Positions 54,070 through 63,793 of a stretch of DNA of 64,000 nt are shown piece after piece. The notes below the pieces were generated by a model. The model was given only the letters and a program-made list of their open reading frames with translations, made no database searches and had not been told where the DNA came from. Source of the stretch: Granulosicoccus sp045106855 (lineage in GTDB: Bacteria > Pseudomonadota > Gammaproteobacteria > Granulosicoccales > Granulosicoccaceae); contig JBGCFI010000018.1 of the NCBI GenBank assembly GCA_045106855.1, positions 62,001-126,000 on the forward strand, in the 5' to 3' direction. The first letter of the stretch is position 1. Each line of letters begins with the position of its first letter. The translations under genes were made by a program, and so were the position numbers.

Positions 54070-55275
54070 TTATGAGTTCCAGTAAATGTCTCCAGAGACT
54101 GGTTCGGAGTGGCTGGTATCATTCATTTGCTGTCGAAAATCGGAAAGCGTCTGGTATAACTTCAGGCGAGCACGGCTCTGATTACCCAGTGGTCTATGAT
54201 CCTCAATACAGTGCCAGGGATTCATTTTCAATTTTTTTGCAAATTCCATTCGGCTATTGGTATCGAATTCTTGCTGGGGTATATGAATGCGGGCAACGGG
54301 AATAAATGGAGAGAGTGATTCCGGCCAGCGTACTCCAGCATGCTCTATTGGCATATGATGCGAATCAGTCTGTAACTGCACCATAAGATCGAACTCAACA
54401 TCGTGTCTGTTTAACGCCAACGTCATGTTTTCTCGCAGGTAGTTAAACGAAGGTGTTCCGAATGGCAGGCCGGGAATACTCGTAGGTACTTCTGTTCTGG
54501 GAGCGAATGAGTACATCATTGCCTGATTTTCACCAAGCAAGTACGGTACACAGCTCCAGTATCGTGTACCTAACGGGTTGTAGAGTGTTTCGTTCCACAA
54601 TGCTTGCATCAACATGTCGCAGAGATGCGGGTCGCGTGGATTTAGAAAATAGAAGATTGGTAAATCGAGCAGGCTCCAATACTGAAGTTTGGCGTTTTCT
54701 TTTACATCCGGCGTGACAAAGGTTGGTGTTGAGACGCAGATGAAATCCTGGGTATGCTGCTCTTCGTCCATCAGCTTTTTTCCACTGACTCCCATTAACT
54801 TTACAGCCATGCTGCCGAATCCGACGTCGTTGATATCGGCGGGTACATCGGGTCCTGGGCCGGAATAGCGCACCCAGGCATCATAGGTTTTTGGTTCTGC
54901 GAATACGCCTTGCCTGAAGCTCTCGGGTATATTGTCCAGGATAGTAACCGTTGCCTTGACAATACCATGTGTTTTTGTATTACCCCCGCGCTCGTATCCA
55001 CCCGGTTTAAAGCGTCCACGCATCTGGTCCATCATCAGGTCGATTATGCTCTCAAGATTTTGCTCTTCATCCTGCTGGATGTTTTCTGTGGCCAGAGGTA
55101 AATTTTCATCAATCCGTCGGCGGTTGATAAAATATTGGACAATGTGTGCACTTGGCTCGCGTAGTAGACGGTTCAATGGACGGCGAAACCAGGGTTCCAG
55201 ACGGCGCTCCATATGCAGCAAGGTTTCAAGAATCTGATGAACAACTCGTAAGAGACGATACAGAATCGGATTCAT
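54070..55275 (-). CDS. Catalase-fold haem protein A (remodelled distal site)
   Basis: 401 residues of the catalase-related superfamily. Recognisable parts are the distal region RGGNTKTHGIVKATV, the Arg-containing WVRYSGPGPD, the segment FICVSTPTFVTPD, and the C-terminal MNPWHCIEDHRPLGN with RLKLY, a RxxxY match for the proximal Tyr ligand. By eye, the distal His of catalases aligns with Asn (in GGNTK) and the distal Asn with Ser (in CVSTP). A true catalase is therefore unlikely; a peroxide-rearranging or lipid-peroxide enzyme is possible. No signal peptide. It is the last gene of the six-gene operon and overlaps the DyP gene by 4 bases. Confidence 0.78.
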   Translation of the reverse strand: MNPILYRLLRVVHQILETLLHMERRLEPWFRRPLNRLLREPSAHIVQYFINRRRIDENLPLATENIQQDEEQNLESIIDLMMDQMRGRFKPGGYERGGNTKTHGIVKATVTILDNIPESFRQGVFAEPKTYDAWVRYSGPGPDVPADINDVGFGSMAVKLMGVSGKKLMDEEQHTQDFICVSTPTFVTPDVKENAKLQYWSLLDLPIFYFLNPRDPHLCDMLMQALWNETLYNPLGTRYWSCVPYLLGENQAMMYSFAPRTEVPTSIPGLPFGTPSFNYLRENMTLALNRHDVEFDLMVQLQTDSHHMPIEHAGVRWPESLSPFIPVARIHIPQQEFDTNSRMEFAKKLKMNPWHCIEDHRPLGNQSRARLKLYQTLSDFRQQMNDTSHSEPVSGDIYWNS

Positions 55276-56813
55276 GTGGAGTTCTCCGATTGTTCGTCAA
55301 TACCAGAATTGTGTTGAGCAATCTGTGCCAGATAGTTTAGTGCCCGAATACCTGGCATGAATAGATAGGCACCACCGCGTACAGTGACGAATTGGGGTAG
55401 GTCTACAACCGTTACTGGACCATCTTCGTTGTCGGTATAGTTGAACGTGTCGGTTGCTGAACTGTTTAAACGCATCTGTCGATGAGCGGTTATAGGATCT
55501 CTTTGCCGATGCAGGCCGGCAAATGCAGAACTTGTAGACCAGGCCGACTGCACAAATTCAAATTGTCTGACAATATTAGCTGCCAGGCAGATGAAATGCA
55601 GACCGGTTTTGCCAGGATTATCGTCATTGTCTGTGTTAGTTTCTGGCTCCGTCATGCCATAGGTGCGTCCTCGTCTGAGAATGCGGTGGAACCGACTGGA
55701 TGCGATCGTATCCTCGTATTCATGTGTTCTGCCGAATCCAAGAAATCGTATCAGGCGTATCCAGAATCCCGTCGTACCCGGTGGGAAGTCTCCGGTACGT
55801 GGGTTGCTGCGACGAACATGCGAACTGATTGGACAGCGTTTACCGTGAGGATCATCGTCATAGTTGAAGTGATTTCTGGTATGTGTTTCCGGAATACCCG
55901 GTATGGGTTGATTGCTTAGCGGGACAAGTGGTGCGCCATCTTTATCGCGCCCGACCATCATTGAGGCAAGGTGTTCGGCTGTGTGTCTATCTGAGTCACT
56001 TTGTGTATTCATGTAGGCCCAGAATCCCTCGACGTCCTGTTCCAGTTGCCGGATAACGATGTATGTACCGTTTTTTCCAAGATCTCGGTAGTCGTGATCG
56101 CTGCGTGCAGTTGGTAGACTATCAGCCGCATTAGCTATGGTCGATTCGATGCGAGGTCCAGGAGTAAATTGACCATACTCATTAGGGTATCCCAATACTA
56201 TTTCACCCGGCGCAAGCAAGTTGGAATAAGTATCTCGAGAGTGTACGTCGGATGGTTGAGTCTGTCGCCAGTCGATAACAGGCTGGCTGATACCATCCAC
56301 AAAACCAAAGGGTTCTCGTGTACCGAGCGGATCTGTTGGAAGAACACGTATTACTCTAAACGCATTATTGAAATCTGTTGTCAGCGTTTCATTTTTTAAC
56401 TCTTTGATTTCACCTTCTCTGGCGTACAGCATAAGTAGTAAATGTATTTTCCTGGCATCGTGATGACCCCAGAACCAGTTTTCCGGCGCATTGGTATCGA
56501 TATCACCTAATCGCCGTGAACGCCCTTCATCACCAGACATTCCAACGATGTATTCATCCGGAAAGTCATTCAATACTTCTTGCGGTAGCCCGAGCATCTT
56601 TAGTCCACCGGGTGTAATTGCAACTTGGACAGCGCTCGTTGGCGGTGTTCGTGTTGCAGTTGCGGTTGTCACAGGTGCGTTTTGTAACCAGCGACCGGCA
56701 GCTTTCGCATCACTAATACCAATGAGCATGAAACAGCTGTCAGGGAGCTGCCCGTGACCGAAGCGCAGCAATCCCTGCATGTCGTCAAATTCCGGAACGC
56801 TACTAGTGTTCAT
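55272..56813 (-). CDS. DyP-type haem peroxidase
   Basis: 513 residues. The DyP distal signature GFVDGISQP (Asp plus later Arg) is at about 167-175, and the proximal His region CPISSHVRRSNPR is near residue 330. The ferredoxin-like duplicated fold is consistent with length, at the long end of the family. No signal peptide or Tat motif is seen, so it is probably cytoplasmic or exported with a partner. It oxidises bulky substrates with peroxide. Neighbours are a catalase-fold gene (overlap) and an unknown gene 28 bases upstream. Confidence 0.9.
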   Translation of the reverse strand: MNTSSVPEFDDMQGLLRFGHGQLPDSCFMLIGISDAKAAGRWLQNAPVTTATATRTPPTSAVQVAITPGGLKMLGLPQEVLNDFPDEYIVGMSGDEGRSRRLGDIDTNAPENWFWGHHDARKIHLLLMLYAREGEIKELKNETLTTDFNNAFRVIRVLPTDPLGTREPFGFVDGISQPVIDWRQTQPSDVHSRDTYSNLLAPGEIVLGYPNEYGQFTPGPRIESTIANAADSLPTARSDHDYRDLGKNGTYIVIRQLEQDVEGFWAYMNTQSDSDRHTAEHLASMMVGRDKDGAPLVPLSNQPIPGIPETHTRNHFNYDDDPHGKRCPISSHVRRSNPRTGDFPPGTTGFWIRLIRFLGFGRTHEYEDTIASSRFHRILRRGRTYGMTEPETNTDNDDNPGKTGLHFICLAANIVRQFEFVQSAWSTSSAFAGLHRQRDPITAHRQMRLNSSATDTFNYTDNEDGPVTVVDLPQFVTVRGGAYLFMPGIRALNYLAQIAQHNSGIDEQSENST

Positions 56814-56841
56814 CGAGCTGCCAGTACCTGCACGACGATAA

Positions 56842-58152
56842 TCATGTTCGTATCTCGCTTAGCCATAGTCGAATGCTGTTGTCATCAGCGGGGTAGCTTT
56901 CGATTCCCCGACGAATTCGTGCGTTTCTGGACATGTCTAATGCTGTCAGTCCCGGATGCGCGTGGTACCAGACAGCCGAGGGTAGCTGATGTCGCCGAAG
57001 TGTGTCTTTAAAGGGTTGTTCCAGCTCAGCACCACCTTTTATTATCCAGCGTGTGCGTGGGTAGCCCACGCCATGACTGAAAGTCAAGTTTAGCCCGAAG
57101 GCCACTTTGTTGATGAAATCGTCCATGTAGCTTTCCAATGATCCGTCATATTGACTAGCGAAGAACATGCTTCGGTTGTTATTTAGAAACACCCATCGAG
57201 CAAAATGTATGGTGCGTACTCTTGCAAGATATCCTCGCTTGTAAACATGCCGCGCAGCATAGTTCACCAGTTTCATAATGAATTTTAATAATAGGTATCG
57301 AAACATACCGGGCTTGACGTCGCCAAACACATTGAACTGATTGCAGACATCGAGATCCTCAATTTCAGATAATTTTCTTATATGAACTGTGCTAGGTTTT
57401 TCATGGATATCCGGATCGGTTTTTTCTGCATAGCGCAAGCGCAAAGCCACCATCGGAGTTATTAACACCAATAGCGGGGACAGGAGAAATAGAAGCAGGG
57501 GTAGGGATATCAGATCTATCAGGTAACGGCATCGGTAACGCCAGGATGTGGGCGTCTCGGGTGTCAGAGTTAGATTGCCGCTATGCCGTTCTCTCTCAAC
57601 ATGATTGAGTAGTTCCTGGCGAATTTGTCGAGGATTATCCCAGCTGTATTTTTTCAGTAAACCTGGAAGCATAAGAGACAACGATTTCTGCAAACATTCA
57701 TCCTGACGAACTTGCAAAACCGTTCGTCCAAACCAGTTGACGTAGGTGGCAGCAGGTTTTGCACTGTTTAATTCAAGCCATTCCAGTAGCGTCCCTGTGT
57801 GGGTTTCAAACCCGTCACAGTGCTGGTAAAGTCGTTGAAGCCCATTTGATGCTCTTATACTCAGGTTGGCCAGAAAATCTTTGGTTTCACCGTCAACGTC
57901 GCCTAAAAATGCCAGAGCTGCTGGCCAATTATGCGGTTGCCAGCCAAAGGCTTCTATTTCATGCGCAGTATTGGCATCAATAATCAATAGGCGAGCACTG
58001 TGCAGAGTGTCAAATTGTTCAAACGGGATGGTGGTGTTTGCCGGGTTGACTAATCCCGGAGATACGTTCATGGAATCCAGCAGTGCCTGCAAAGCTTCCC
58101 GTTTCTCGGGGAGTATAGGGACGACAATCATAAAGTCTGATTGCGGAGTCAT
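56842..58152 (-). CDS. Unknown protein of a peroxidase-associated family
   Basis: 436 residues; function not known to me. The N-terminal half (1-200) begins IVVPILPEKREALQALLDSM, suggesting a dimeric ferredoxin-like domain. A hydrophobic segment follows at about 210-237. The C-terminal half includes RTIHFARWVFLNNNRSMFFA, SQYDGSLESYMDDFINKVAF and FSHGVGYPRTRWIIKGGAEL, again ferredoxin-like. I recall similar sequences next to DyP peroxidases in other bacteria, but cannot verify this. The membrane segment would tether two soluble lobes; it could position substrate for the peroxidases. Confidence 0.65.
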   Translation of the reverse strand: MTPQSDFMIVVPILPEKREALQALLDSMNVSPGLVNPANTTIPFEQFDTLHSARLLIIDANTAHEIEAFGWQPHNWPAALAFLGDVDGETKDFLANLSIRASNGLQRLYQHCDGFETHTGTLLEWLELNSAKPAATYVNWFGRTVLQVRQDECLQKSLSLMLPGLLKKYSWDNPRQIRQELLNHVERERHSGNLTLTPETPTSWRYRCRYLIDLISLPLLLFLLSPLLVLITPMVALRLRYAEKTDPDIHEKPSTVHIRKLSEIEDLDVCNQFNVFGDVKPGMFRYLLLKFIMKLVNYAARHVYKRGYLARVRTIHFARWVFLNNNRSMFFASQYDGSLESYMDDFINKVAFGLNLTFSHGVGYPRTRWIIKGGAELEQPFKDTLRRHQLPSAVWYHAHPGLTALDMSRNARIRRGIESYPADDNSIRLWLSEIRT

Positions 58153-58201
58153 GTGGATAACCTGAAGTGTTCTGGTTTGATCAGTTCATTGACTGATAAA
58201 A

Positions 58202-58765
58202 TCAGTGCACATTGTTTTCTGGTGTTGGTTCGGCCGATAGTGTCTTATTGCCTGAAACCGGTTCATGTGCGGGTTCCGTGTATTCAGATACCGAGTGCGG
58301 CTTGCCTGCAAACAATTGTTCGGGACAACTCAGGGCAAAATCAAGGATACGGGTTTTTTTCCACCAGACCTTGCCCAGGTACAAACCGGGTTCTACCTGA
58401 CGAATCTCGTCTCGTATCAGCTTTGCGAAGAATGATGTACTGGAGTAGTCAATTACGATGGCTTCTTTCTGGTCAAGCCAGCTTTTGTCCCGGTACACCT
58501 TGGCAACAATAAAATTCACACTGAAAGGGGTAACCTTATTGATCAATATGCCAGATTGCCCATCGTCAGCAAAAATGTCGAATACTTTACCTTGCCAGGC
58601 AAGGAGTCTGGCAATACGCGCTAGTGTACGAGGTAGCAGAGCACCGGTAACGATGGCTGTACCACGCGTGTCTCCAGTGGGTACAGGGCCAGCCGTGGCC
58701 TTGCTAAAAATCGTATCAAGTTCCTCGGTAGAGAGTGATAGCCAATGCCGTAATGTACTATTCAT
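58202..58765 (-). CDS. Unknown protein in the haem-peroxidase operon
   Basis: 187 residues, not recognised. A strong ribosome site (AGGAG) before ATG 58765 fixes the start. The middle contains WQGKVFDIFADDGQSGILIN, YSSTSFFAKLIRDEIRQVEP and GLYLGKVWWKKTRILDFALS, a pattern of a small beta-barrel, lipocalin-like fold, which would suit binding of a hydrophobic ligand. No signal peptide or Cys-rich motif. It sits 40 bases after the lipoprotein catalase-fold gene and 49 bases before the 436-residue gene. Confidence 0.65.
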   Translation of the reverse strand: MNSTLRHWLSLSTEELDTIFSKATAGPVPTGDTRGTAIVTGALLPRTLARIARLLAWQGKVFDIFADDGQSGILINKVTPFSVNFIVAKVYRDKSWLDQKEAIVIDYSSTSFFAKLIRDEIRQVEPGLYLGKVWWKKTRILDFALSCPEQLFAGKPHSVSEYTEPAHEPVSGNKTLSAEPTPENNVH

Positions 58766-58805
58766 GGGAATACTCCTGATCCGTACGATTGTTGAACCCT
58801 TCAAA

Positions 58806-59864
58806 TTATGGGTTGGCCCGATGCTGAGCGCCCTTAGCATATACCTGCTGTCGCACCGCATTCATTCTACCGAGAGGTGTATGTGCTGCTAATGATTGCC
58901 ATGGGTTGAATTGACTGGATTCGCAACTTGCAAGTGCAGCCACATCATCTGCAGCCTGTTTGTTGAACCGCAATGTAGCGACTGTCTGGAACGGTGATTC
59001 GTCCTCATCCCATATGACCGAGGCATCTTCTATGGGCATTGTATCCGGATTACTTTGTCGTTGAACGGCAAATTCAAAACACGCTGGGGCCTGTTCAAGG
59101 TGTGCCATTAATGCTGAACGTAGCTGATTTTCACCTGGATTAACTACATCATCAGTTCGGTAGGTGGAACAGGGGATCAATGAGTATTTGACAGCGGTTG
59201 TGGTGTCCGGGATTGAATCGCCGGCTAGTATGCCGCCATCGAGTGCCGAGGGCACCGTACTCCAGTATTGGATATCCAAGGGACTCCTGTGTTTGTCTCT
59301 GGCCTTGAGAACTGTCAGCAGAGATTTCAAATGTGGATCGAACGGATTGAGAAAAAACTTGATAAGGCTGAATGTGCCACCAGCCTGACGAGCCTGCATA
59401 AACCCCAGAAAATCTTCCGGAGTTGCAACAAAAAGCGCAGGATAACTATTAAGTAGAAAATCCTGTTTACCTGCATCACCCCAGATGGTTTCACCGGGCA
59501 CATTGCTGACCCGTATTGACATACCCCTGATATCCTTCTCAGAGTCGTCCCATTTACTGGCGTTGGCAAAGCGTGCGGTAACTGGATAGCTTGCGGGCTC
59601 AGCAAAAAGTCCGTGACGCAAGTTATCAGGCAAGTTGTCTGAGACGGTAAATTCACCGGTAAGGCACGCGATGGTCTTGGGTTGGTTATAGCGAGGGATT
59701 AAAGATCCGCGCTTGTCGGTTGTTGTAGTGGCGATTGTCCGCTGTTCCATTTCTGCAATCAGCTTTTGAATATCCTGTTGTTCTGGAGGTTTGTCGCTAC
59801 AGCTGATCAACGATATTGCGAGACAAAGCAGGAGAGGGAAAGCAGGTAAGTGTCTGTTTGTCAT
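58806..59864 (-). CDS. Catalase-fold haem lipoprotein B (remodelled distal site)
   Basis: 352 residues of the SrpA-like catalase-related group. A lipoprotein signal is present (hydrophobic stretch ending SLISCSDK, lipid-modified Cys about residue 22). Catalase-like parts are CLTGEFTVSDNLPDNLRHGL, VTARFANASKW, DIRGMSIRV, LLNSYPALFVATPEDF, FNPWQSLAAHTPLG and RQQVY (RxxxY proximal Tyr). The distal His position aligns with Gln in NQPKT, while the distal Asn appears kept (LLNSYP). It is probably anchored in the envelope. It lies 18 bases after the animal-type peroxidase gene, so the two are very likely partners. Confidence 0.8.
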   Translation of the reverse strand: MTNRHLPAFPLLLCLAISLISCSDKPPEQQDIQKLIAEMEQRTIATTTTDKRGSLIPRYNQPKTIACLTGEFTVSDNLPDNLRHGLFAEPASYPVTARFANASKWDDSEKDIRGMSIRVSNVPGETIWGDAGKQDFLLNSYPALFVATPEDFLGFMQARQAGGTFSLIKFFLNPFDPHLKSLLTVLKARDKHRSPLDIQYWSTVPSALDGGILAGDSIPDTTTAVKYSLIPCSTYRTDDVVNPGENQLRSALMAHLEQAPACFEFAVQRQSNPDTMPIEDASVIWDEDESPFQTVATLRFNKQAADDVAALASCESSQFNPWQSLAAHTPLGRMNAVRQQVYAKGAQHRANP

Positions 59865-59882
59865 GCTAGATTCCGTCCGCCA

Positions 59883-62867
59883 CTACTGTTGAAAGGCGAC
59901 ATCTTCTTCGGCCCCTGGACGAGGAGTCCAATCAAGCGAGTAATACTCACCGCGATCACGTGCCCAGGGGTCGAATATGTTTCGTACTGGAAGCAACTCT
60001 TGCCTGAGTTGAGGCAGGGCGCGCAGTAGAACGCGTTTCATAGGAGAAACTTCTTGTGTATGCCCGTTGACCGGAACCGGTTCTACACAAGTGTCTTTAC
60101 CGTCAACATCAGTTTTAAGCGGATAGGGACAATCCGATAATGGGCCATTGTTCTGTACCCAGTCGAATCCGGCGCGACTATAGAATTCAGGCCGGAAACT
60201 GGAGGTGAAAAACCGATCGCTGAACAGGCGACGAGAAGCATTGATAATGAATACATGAAACTGGGTTTCGGATATTGCAAATCCGTGCGGACGTGTGTAT
60301 TCGGCTAACCAGCCAACAATATTGTCCACATCTTCAATATTATCTACGACGCTCCCATGTGCCTGACCATGACAGTCGTTGATGAAATCCCCGTTTGAAT
60401 CACGTTGTACCACTGAAATGATTTTTTCCTTATCGCATACATGCGTGCCATATATGTCTCTCAAGCGTGCCACGGTCTCCTCCTGGTGAACACGTAGAGG
60501 ATCATTGGGCGGTAATTGTTGATTAATGAAATCGTCAAAGCTGGTCAGTGTTTTCAGACCGATTTGCCGACGAAATTCATTGAAACGAGGTACGCCGCGT
60601 TGACGATCACGCACGATGTCCAAGGCAGCGATATCGAGTTTTCCAGACTCAGATGCCAGGTGTGGCATTGGCAGGTTTTGTAGAAATTGCGGCGCGTTGC
60701 GCAGGTGTAAGGCAGCTAGACGTTGTCGTCCCATGCTGAGAGCCCAGTTATCTATGCCACGGTCGTGCATCATGTCAGTTGCGCCGCTACGCACTGTATC
60801 CAGAACCGGAATTTTCAGGTTCACCTCATTGGGATTCTGAGCATTCCGAAACTCAATAAGGTCGGGCACCAGAGAATGCAACCGGTATACAGATGTAAAT
60901 TCTTCCGGAAAATTGAAAGGTGAGCCGAAATGGTTAATGCCTCCGTTTACGTCGCTCTCGATCCTTGTGATGTCCCATTTGTCATCTTTCCACCACAGCA
61001 CGCCTTTCTGACGCGTGTTGCCCAGTCCAAAAATGCCAGCTCCTGATGCAAAGACTGAATATAGAGAATTGGATGCAGCCGCATTGGAGGACCTGCCCAG
61101 TACCCTGGCAAACTTACCGGATAAACGACTTAGCAGATTTTCATCACGATTAACCAAGCGACGAAGCACTTTGGATACCTTGTCCTCGTTCTGATTGAAC
61201 AGGCCATACCAGTTCGAATTCATGGCTGCGTGCAATGGTTCGTTGTAGAGGAGCTGCGTTGTCCACTCGATAGTGTGTATCTTGGCAATGCTTGCGGAAA
61301 CCACAAGTCGAGCGACCTGAAAAAGCCGTTCATTGTCTACCTGCTGCCAAGTAATTACATCGGAAGGTGTTTCCGGGTTACGTAGTCCTGAATCCTTGTC
61401 TGGCCATTGTGCCTGCAGTTGTCGCACATGATCTACAAAAGCGTTATGTTCTCGGGCGAAAACGTTGTGATAGAAGCTAAGACCAATATTCCAGTTATCA
61501 GGAAATCCGACAGACTCCTGCCCGGCCCACTGTGGCCGTGTAGGACATTGATCGTCTTGTGGATTACAAGTTGGTAGTGGTGGCAGGTAATTATCGATTA
61601 GCTGCAGTTTCGCTGAGTCATCCGTGTCGCGAAGTACTCGCTTTTCCGACAATGCATCATGACCGTAAATTTGCGAGGCATCCCACCAGGCCGTGACCTG
61701 GTTATTCGTGGTCTTAGGGGCGCGTGCAAGATGTCTATCGCCATTGAATTCAAATGTTTCAGGGGTGTCCGTTTTCGCATACAAGGAACCTTCCGCAGCA
61801 TCTCCCGGGCGACAACCTGCATTCACTGCTTCCTCACTATCACAACCGACGCGTTCCAGTTTGTCACTGTTATGTCCCTCTATAGTGTGAGAAAACCAGT
61901 CATGTGTCATAAACTGAATCCAGAAGGCAGCTAGCACGTTAAAAAACGGTGCTTTGATATAGTCACAATTAGCATCAACCGAGTAGTCGCCGTCTCCTTG
62001 TCCATTGTTACAGCCGTTTTCCGGTGTCTGGTCGCGTGTGAACAGCATACGACTGATTAATTGAGGATCTGGTGTCAATGGGCTTATGCGGCCGTCATGT
62101 CTATTTCGCGTAAGATCATTGAGTTGCAAATCAGGAAATGTAGATTCAAATTTTGCGTTCCTGGCAAATGGCATCCCGACTGACCCCATGAGTGGATTAA
62201 TCGCATCATTACAGATTCCTGATAGTGTTCGATGAGTTAGCAGTTCTGCACGGCAAATCTGTTTATTGTTGCCCCCAACACGTTCGTAGTCTGCATGTTC
62301 CTCAGGAAGGCGCATGGCATCCCATTGATCAAGAGTACGGCCATCTTTTCCGTCACGACCAGAGACGTATTCTTTGTAAGTTGATTGATCGAACAAATTG
62401 AATTTTATTAATTCGATACGTTGGTACTCCAGATCCATCAAAGCACCATCAATACCCCTGCCATCTGGAAAAAGATGCTCACCGATTTTGGTTTTGGCTT
62501 TTTTGCCGTCAGGGGCGAGCGTCGTTGTATCACCGGTTGCGAAGTAGTGTTGCCAGTCAACCCAGGGAGTTTGCTGCCATTTGGTTGCCTGTTCTCCCCC
62601 CCGACATGAGGCTGTATCTTGCTGGACCTTACCCAGGAATCGGAACGAGCGATCATCTGGAACTTTCAAGAGTCCACTTTTTGCGCTACTGACGCAGTCC
62701 CCGATCAAGCTTTGGGACCATGTTGCACCACTAAAGGTGAGCACACCTGTCAGACTTAGCACGCTGGTGGCCCCAAGGCATAATCGTGTGCAAAAACCAG
62801 TTCTGGAACGCGATGTCTTTATCTCGGACAGAAACTTTGATCGACCACTTTCAAATTGTGTATCCAT
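59883..62867 (-). CDS. Exported animal-type haem peroxidase
   Basis: 994 residues of the peroxidase-cyclooxygenase superfamily. An N-terminal export signal lies at about 22-50 (a long signal ending near ATWSQS). The distal site IQFMTHDWFSHTIEGHNS (about residue 320) keeps the Gln, His and Asp of QxxxHD. The region NVFAREHNAFVDH is near 472 and KIHTIEWTTQLL, the proximal His region, near 532. Bacterial members oxidise halides, lipids or proteins. It is first in the six-gene operon. The length beyond the catalytic core (N-terminal 230 residues) is an added region without clear assignment. Confidence 0.88.
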   Translation of the reverse strand: MDTQFESGRSKFLSEIKTSRSRTGFCTRLCLGATSVLSLTGVLTFSGATWSQSLIGDCVSSAKSGLLKVPDDRSFRFLGKVQQDTASCRGGEQATKWQQTPWVDWQHYFATGDTTTLAPDGKKAKTKIGEHLFPDGRGIDGALMDLEYQRIELIKFNLFDQSTYKEYVSGRDGKDGRTLDQWDAMRLPEEHADYERVGGNNKQICRAELLTHRTLSGICNDAINPLMGSVGMPFARNAKFESTFPDLQLNDLTRNRHDGRISPLTPDPQLISRMLFTRDQTPENGCNNGQGDGDYSVDANCDYIKAPFFNVLAAFWIQFMTHDWFSHTIEGHNSDKLERVGCDSEEAVNAGCRPGDAAEGSLYAKTDTPETFEFNGDRHLARAPKTTNNQVTAWWDASQIYGHDALSEKRVLRDTDDSAKLQLIDNYLPPLPTCNPQDDQCPTRPQWAGQESVGFPDNWNIGLSFYHNVFAREHNAFVDHVRQLQAQWPDKDSGLRNPETPSDVITWQQVDNERLFQVARLVVSASIAKIHTIEWTTQLLYNEPLHAAMNSNWYGLFNQNEDKVSKVLRRLVNRDENLLSRLSGKFARVLGRSSNAAASNSLYSVFASGAGIFGLGNTRQKGVLWWKDDKWDITRIESDVNGGINHFGSPFNFPEEFTSVYRLHSLVPDLIEFRNAQNPNEVNLKIPVLDTVRSGATDMMHDRGIDNWALSMGRQRLAALHLRNAPQFLQNLPMPHLASESGKLDIAALDIVRDRQRGVPRFNEFRRQIGLKTLTSFDDFINQQLPPNDPLRVHQEETVARLRDIYGTHVCDKEKIISVVQRDSNGDFINDCHGQAHGSVVDNIEDVDNIVGWLAEYTRPHGFAISETQFHVFIINASRRLFSDRFFTSSFRPEFYSRAGFDWVQNNGPLSDCPYPLKTDVDGKDTCVEPVPVNGHTQEVSPMKRVLLRALPQLRQELLPVRNIFDPWARDRGEYYSLDWTPRPGAEEDVAFQQ

Positions 62868-63793
62868 GATTGCCTATTCCTCGTGAAGTGCAGCTCCATG
62901 CGCCCTGTGCTGGGAACTTAATCAGGTTGAACGAATCTCAAAGAATATACAACCGCACCATACTGTACAAAAGGTTGGGATTCGTCGCATTTCAGGGCTG
63001 GCCGAAGCCTTAGTGTTTCGGGCCTATGCCTGTCAAGGAAGGCAGGGAATGCAACCTGAAAGATCGTAAGGGTTGTTGTCTGGACTGTTCAGCGCGACCT
63101 GCGTCGAGATTATCCGGTCCGGTGGCACTGGTCTAAGGAGATGCAAAATGCCCACGCAGATCGTGTGTTGAATGTCGGTCATACTGAGCATGTCGCGTTT
63201 GAACCGACAGCTTGCAGCGTGTTCCTGCCGCAATAGTCCAGATATTTCTTACTGGTATCTGGAAGGAATTCCATCTCGTGGCCACTCTCCCTCCAATGGC
63301 TGAAATCGCTAAGTGGTTATAGAACTGCCTCAAAATCCCAGAAATTCATGTCAAGACCTTGACCGCCTTCTATCGCTCTCGAAAAGGTTGTGAGTCGGGT
63401 AGTCGAGTGATACTTAGCCGGTTTTGGCGAACAGAATCAGGTGAAGAGGCGTTGAACTTCTCAATCCTGTGAAAGACCCAAAGCCAAATAATCCACACTA
63501 TGAGATATTGACAAACTCTGTCTATCAACCGGTGAATCTGTGATATTCATTCTGATGGCTGATATCCAGAGTACTTCTGAACAAGGGAACCCGGCTACTT
63601 ATCATTCATCTTCTATCGTTACGCATGTGATAACTGTCACTGGCGAACGACATGACAGTGGCCATACTTGGATAGTATGAGCATTGATATCGCGTGGAAT
63701 ATAATCAAACCGAAAAACCTGAATATATCAAATGCTTACTGAAATGCGTACCTGCAGTTTGGTACACTGGACAATTGTTGAATAATAAGAAAT
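62868..63793. other. Long intergenic region between the peroxidase operon and the Pycsar-like gene
   Basis: 926 bases without a supportable gene. Two overlapping minus-strand frames of 66 codons (63033-63333) have no family features. A plus-strand stretch around 63290-63480 reads like fragments of coding sequence interrupted by stops, possibly a decayed gene, but I cannot assign it. It contains the divergent promoters for both flanking units. Confidence 0.4.

Noticed and set aside
63033..63333. Two overlapping 66-codon minus-strand frames
   Set aside because: No similarity, no ribosome site, and they overlap each other; likely chance frames in non-coding DNA.
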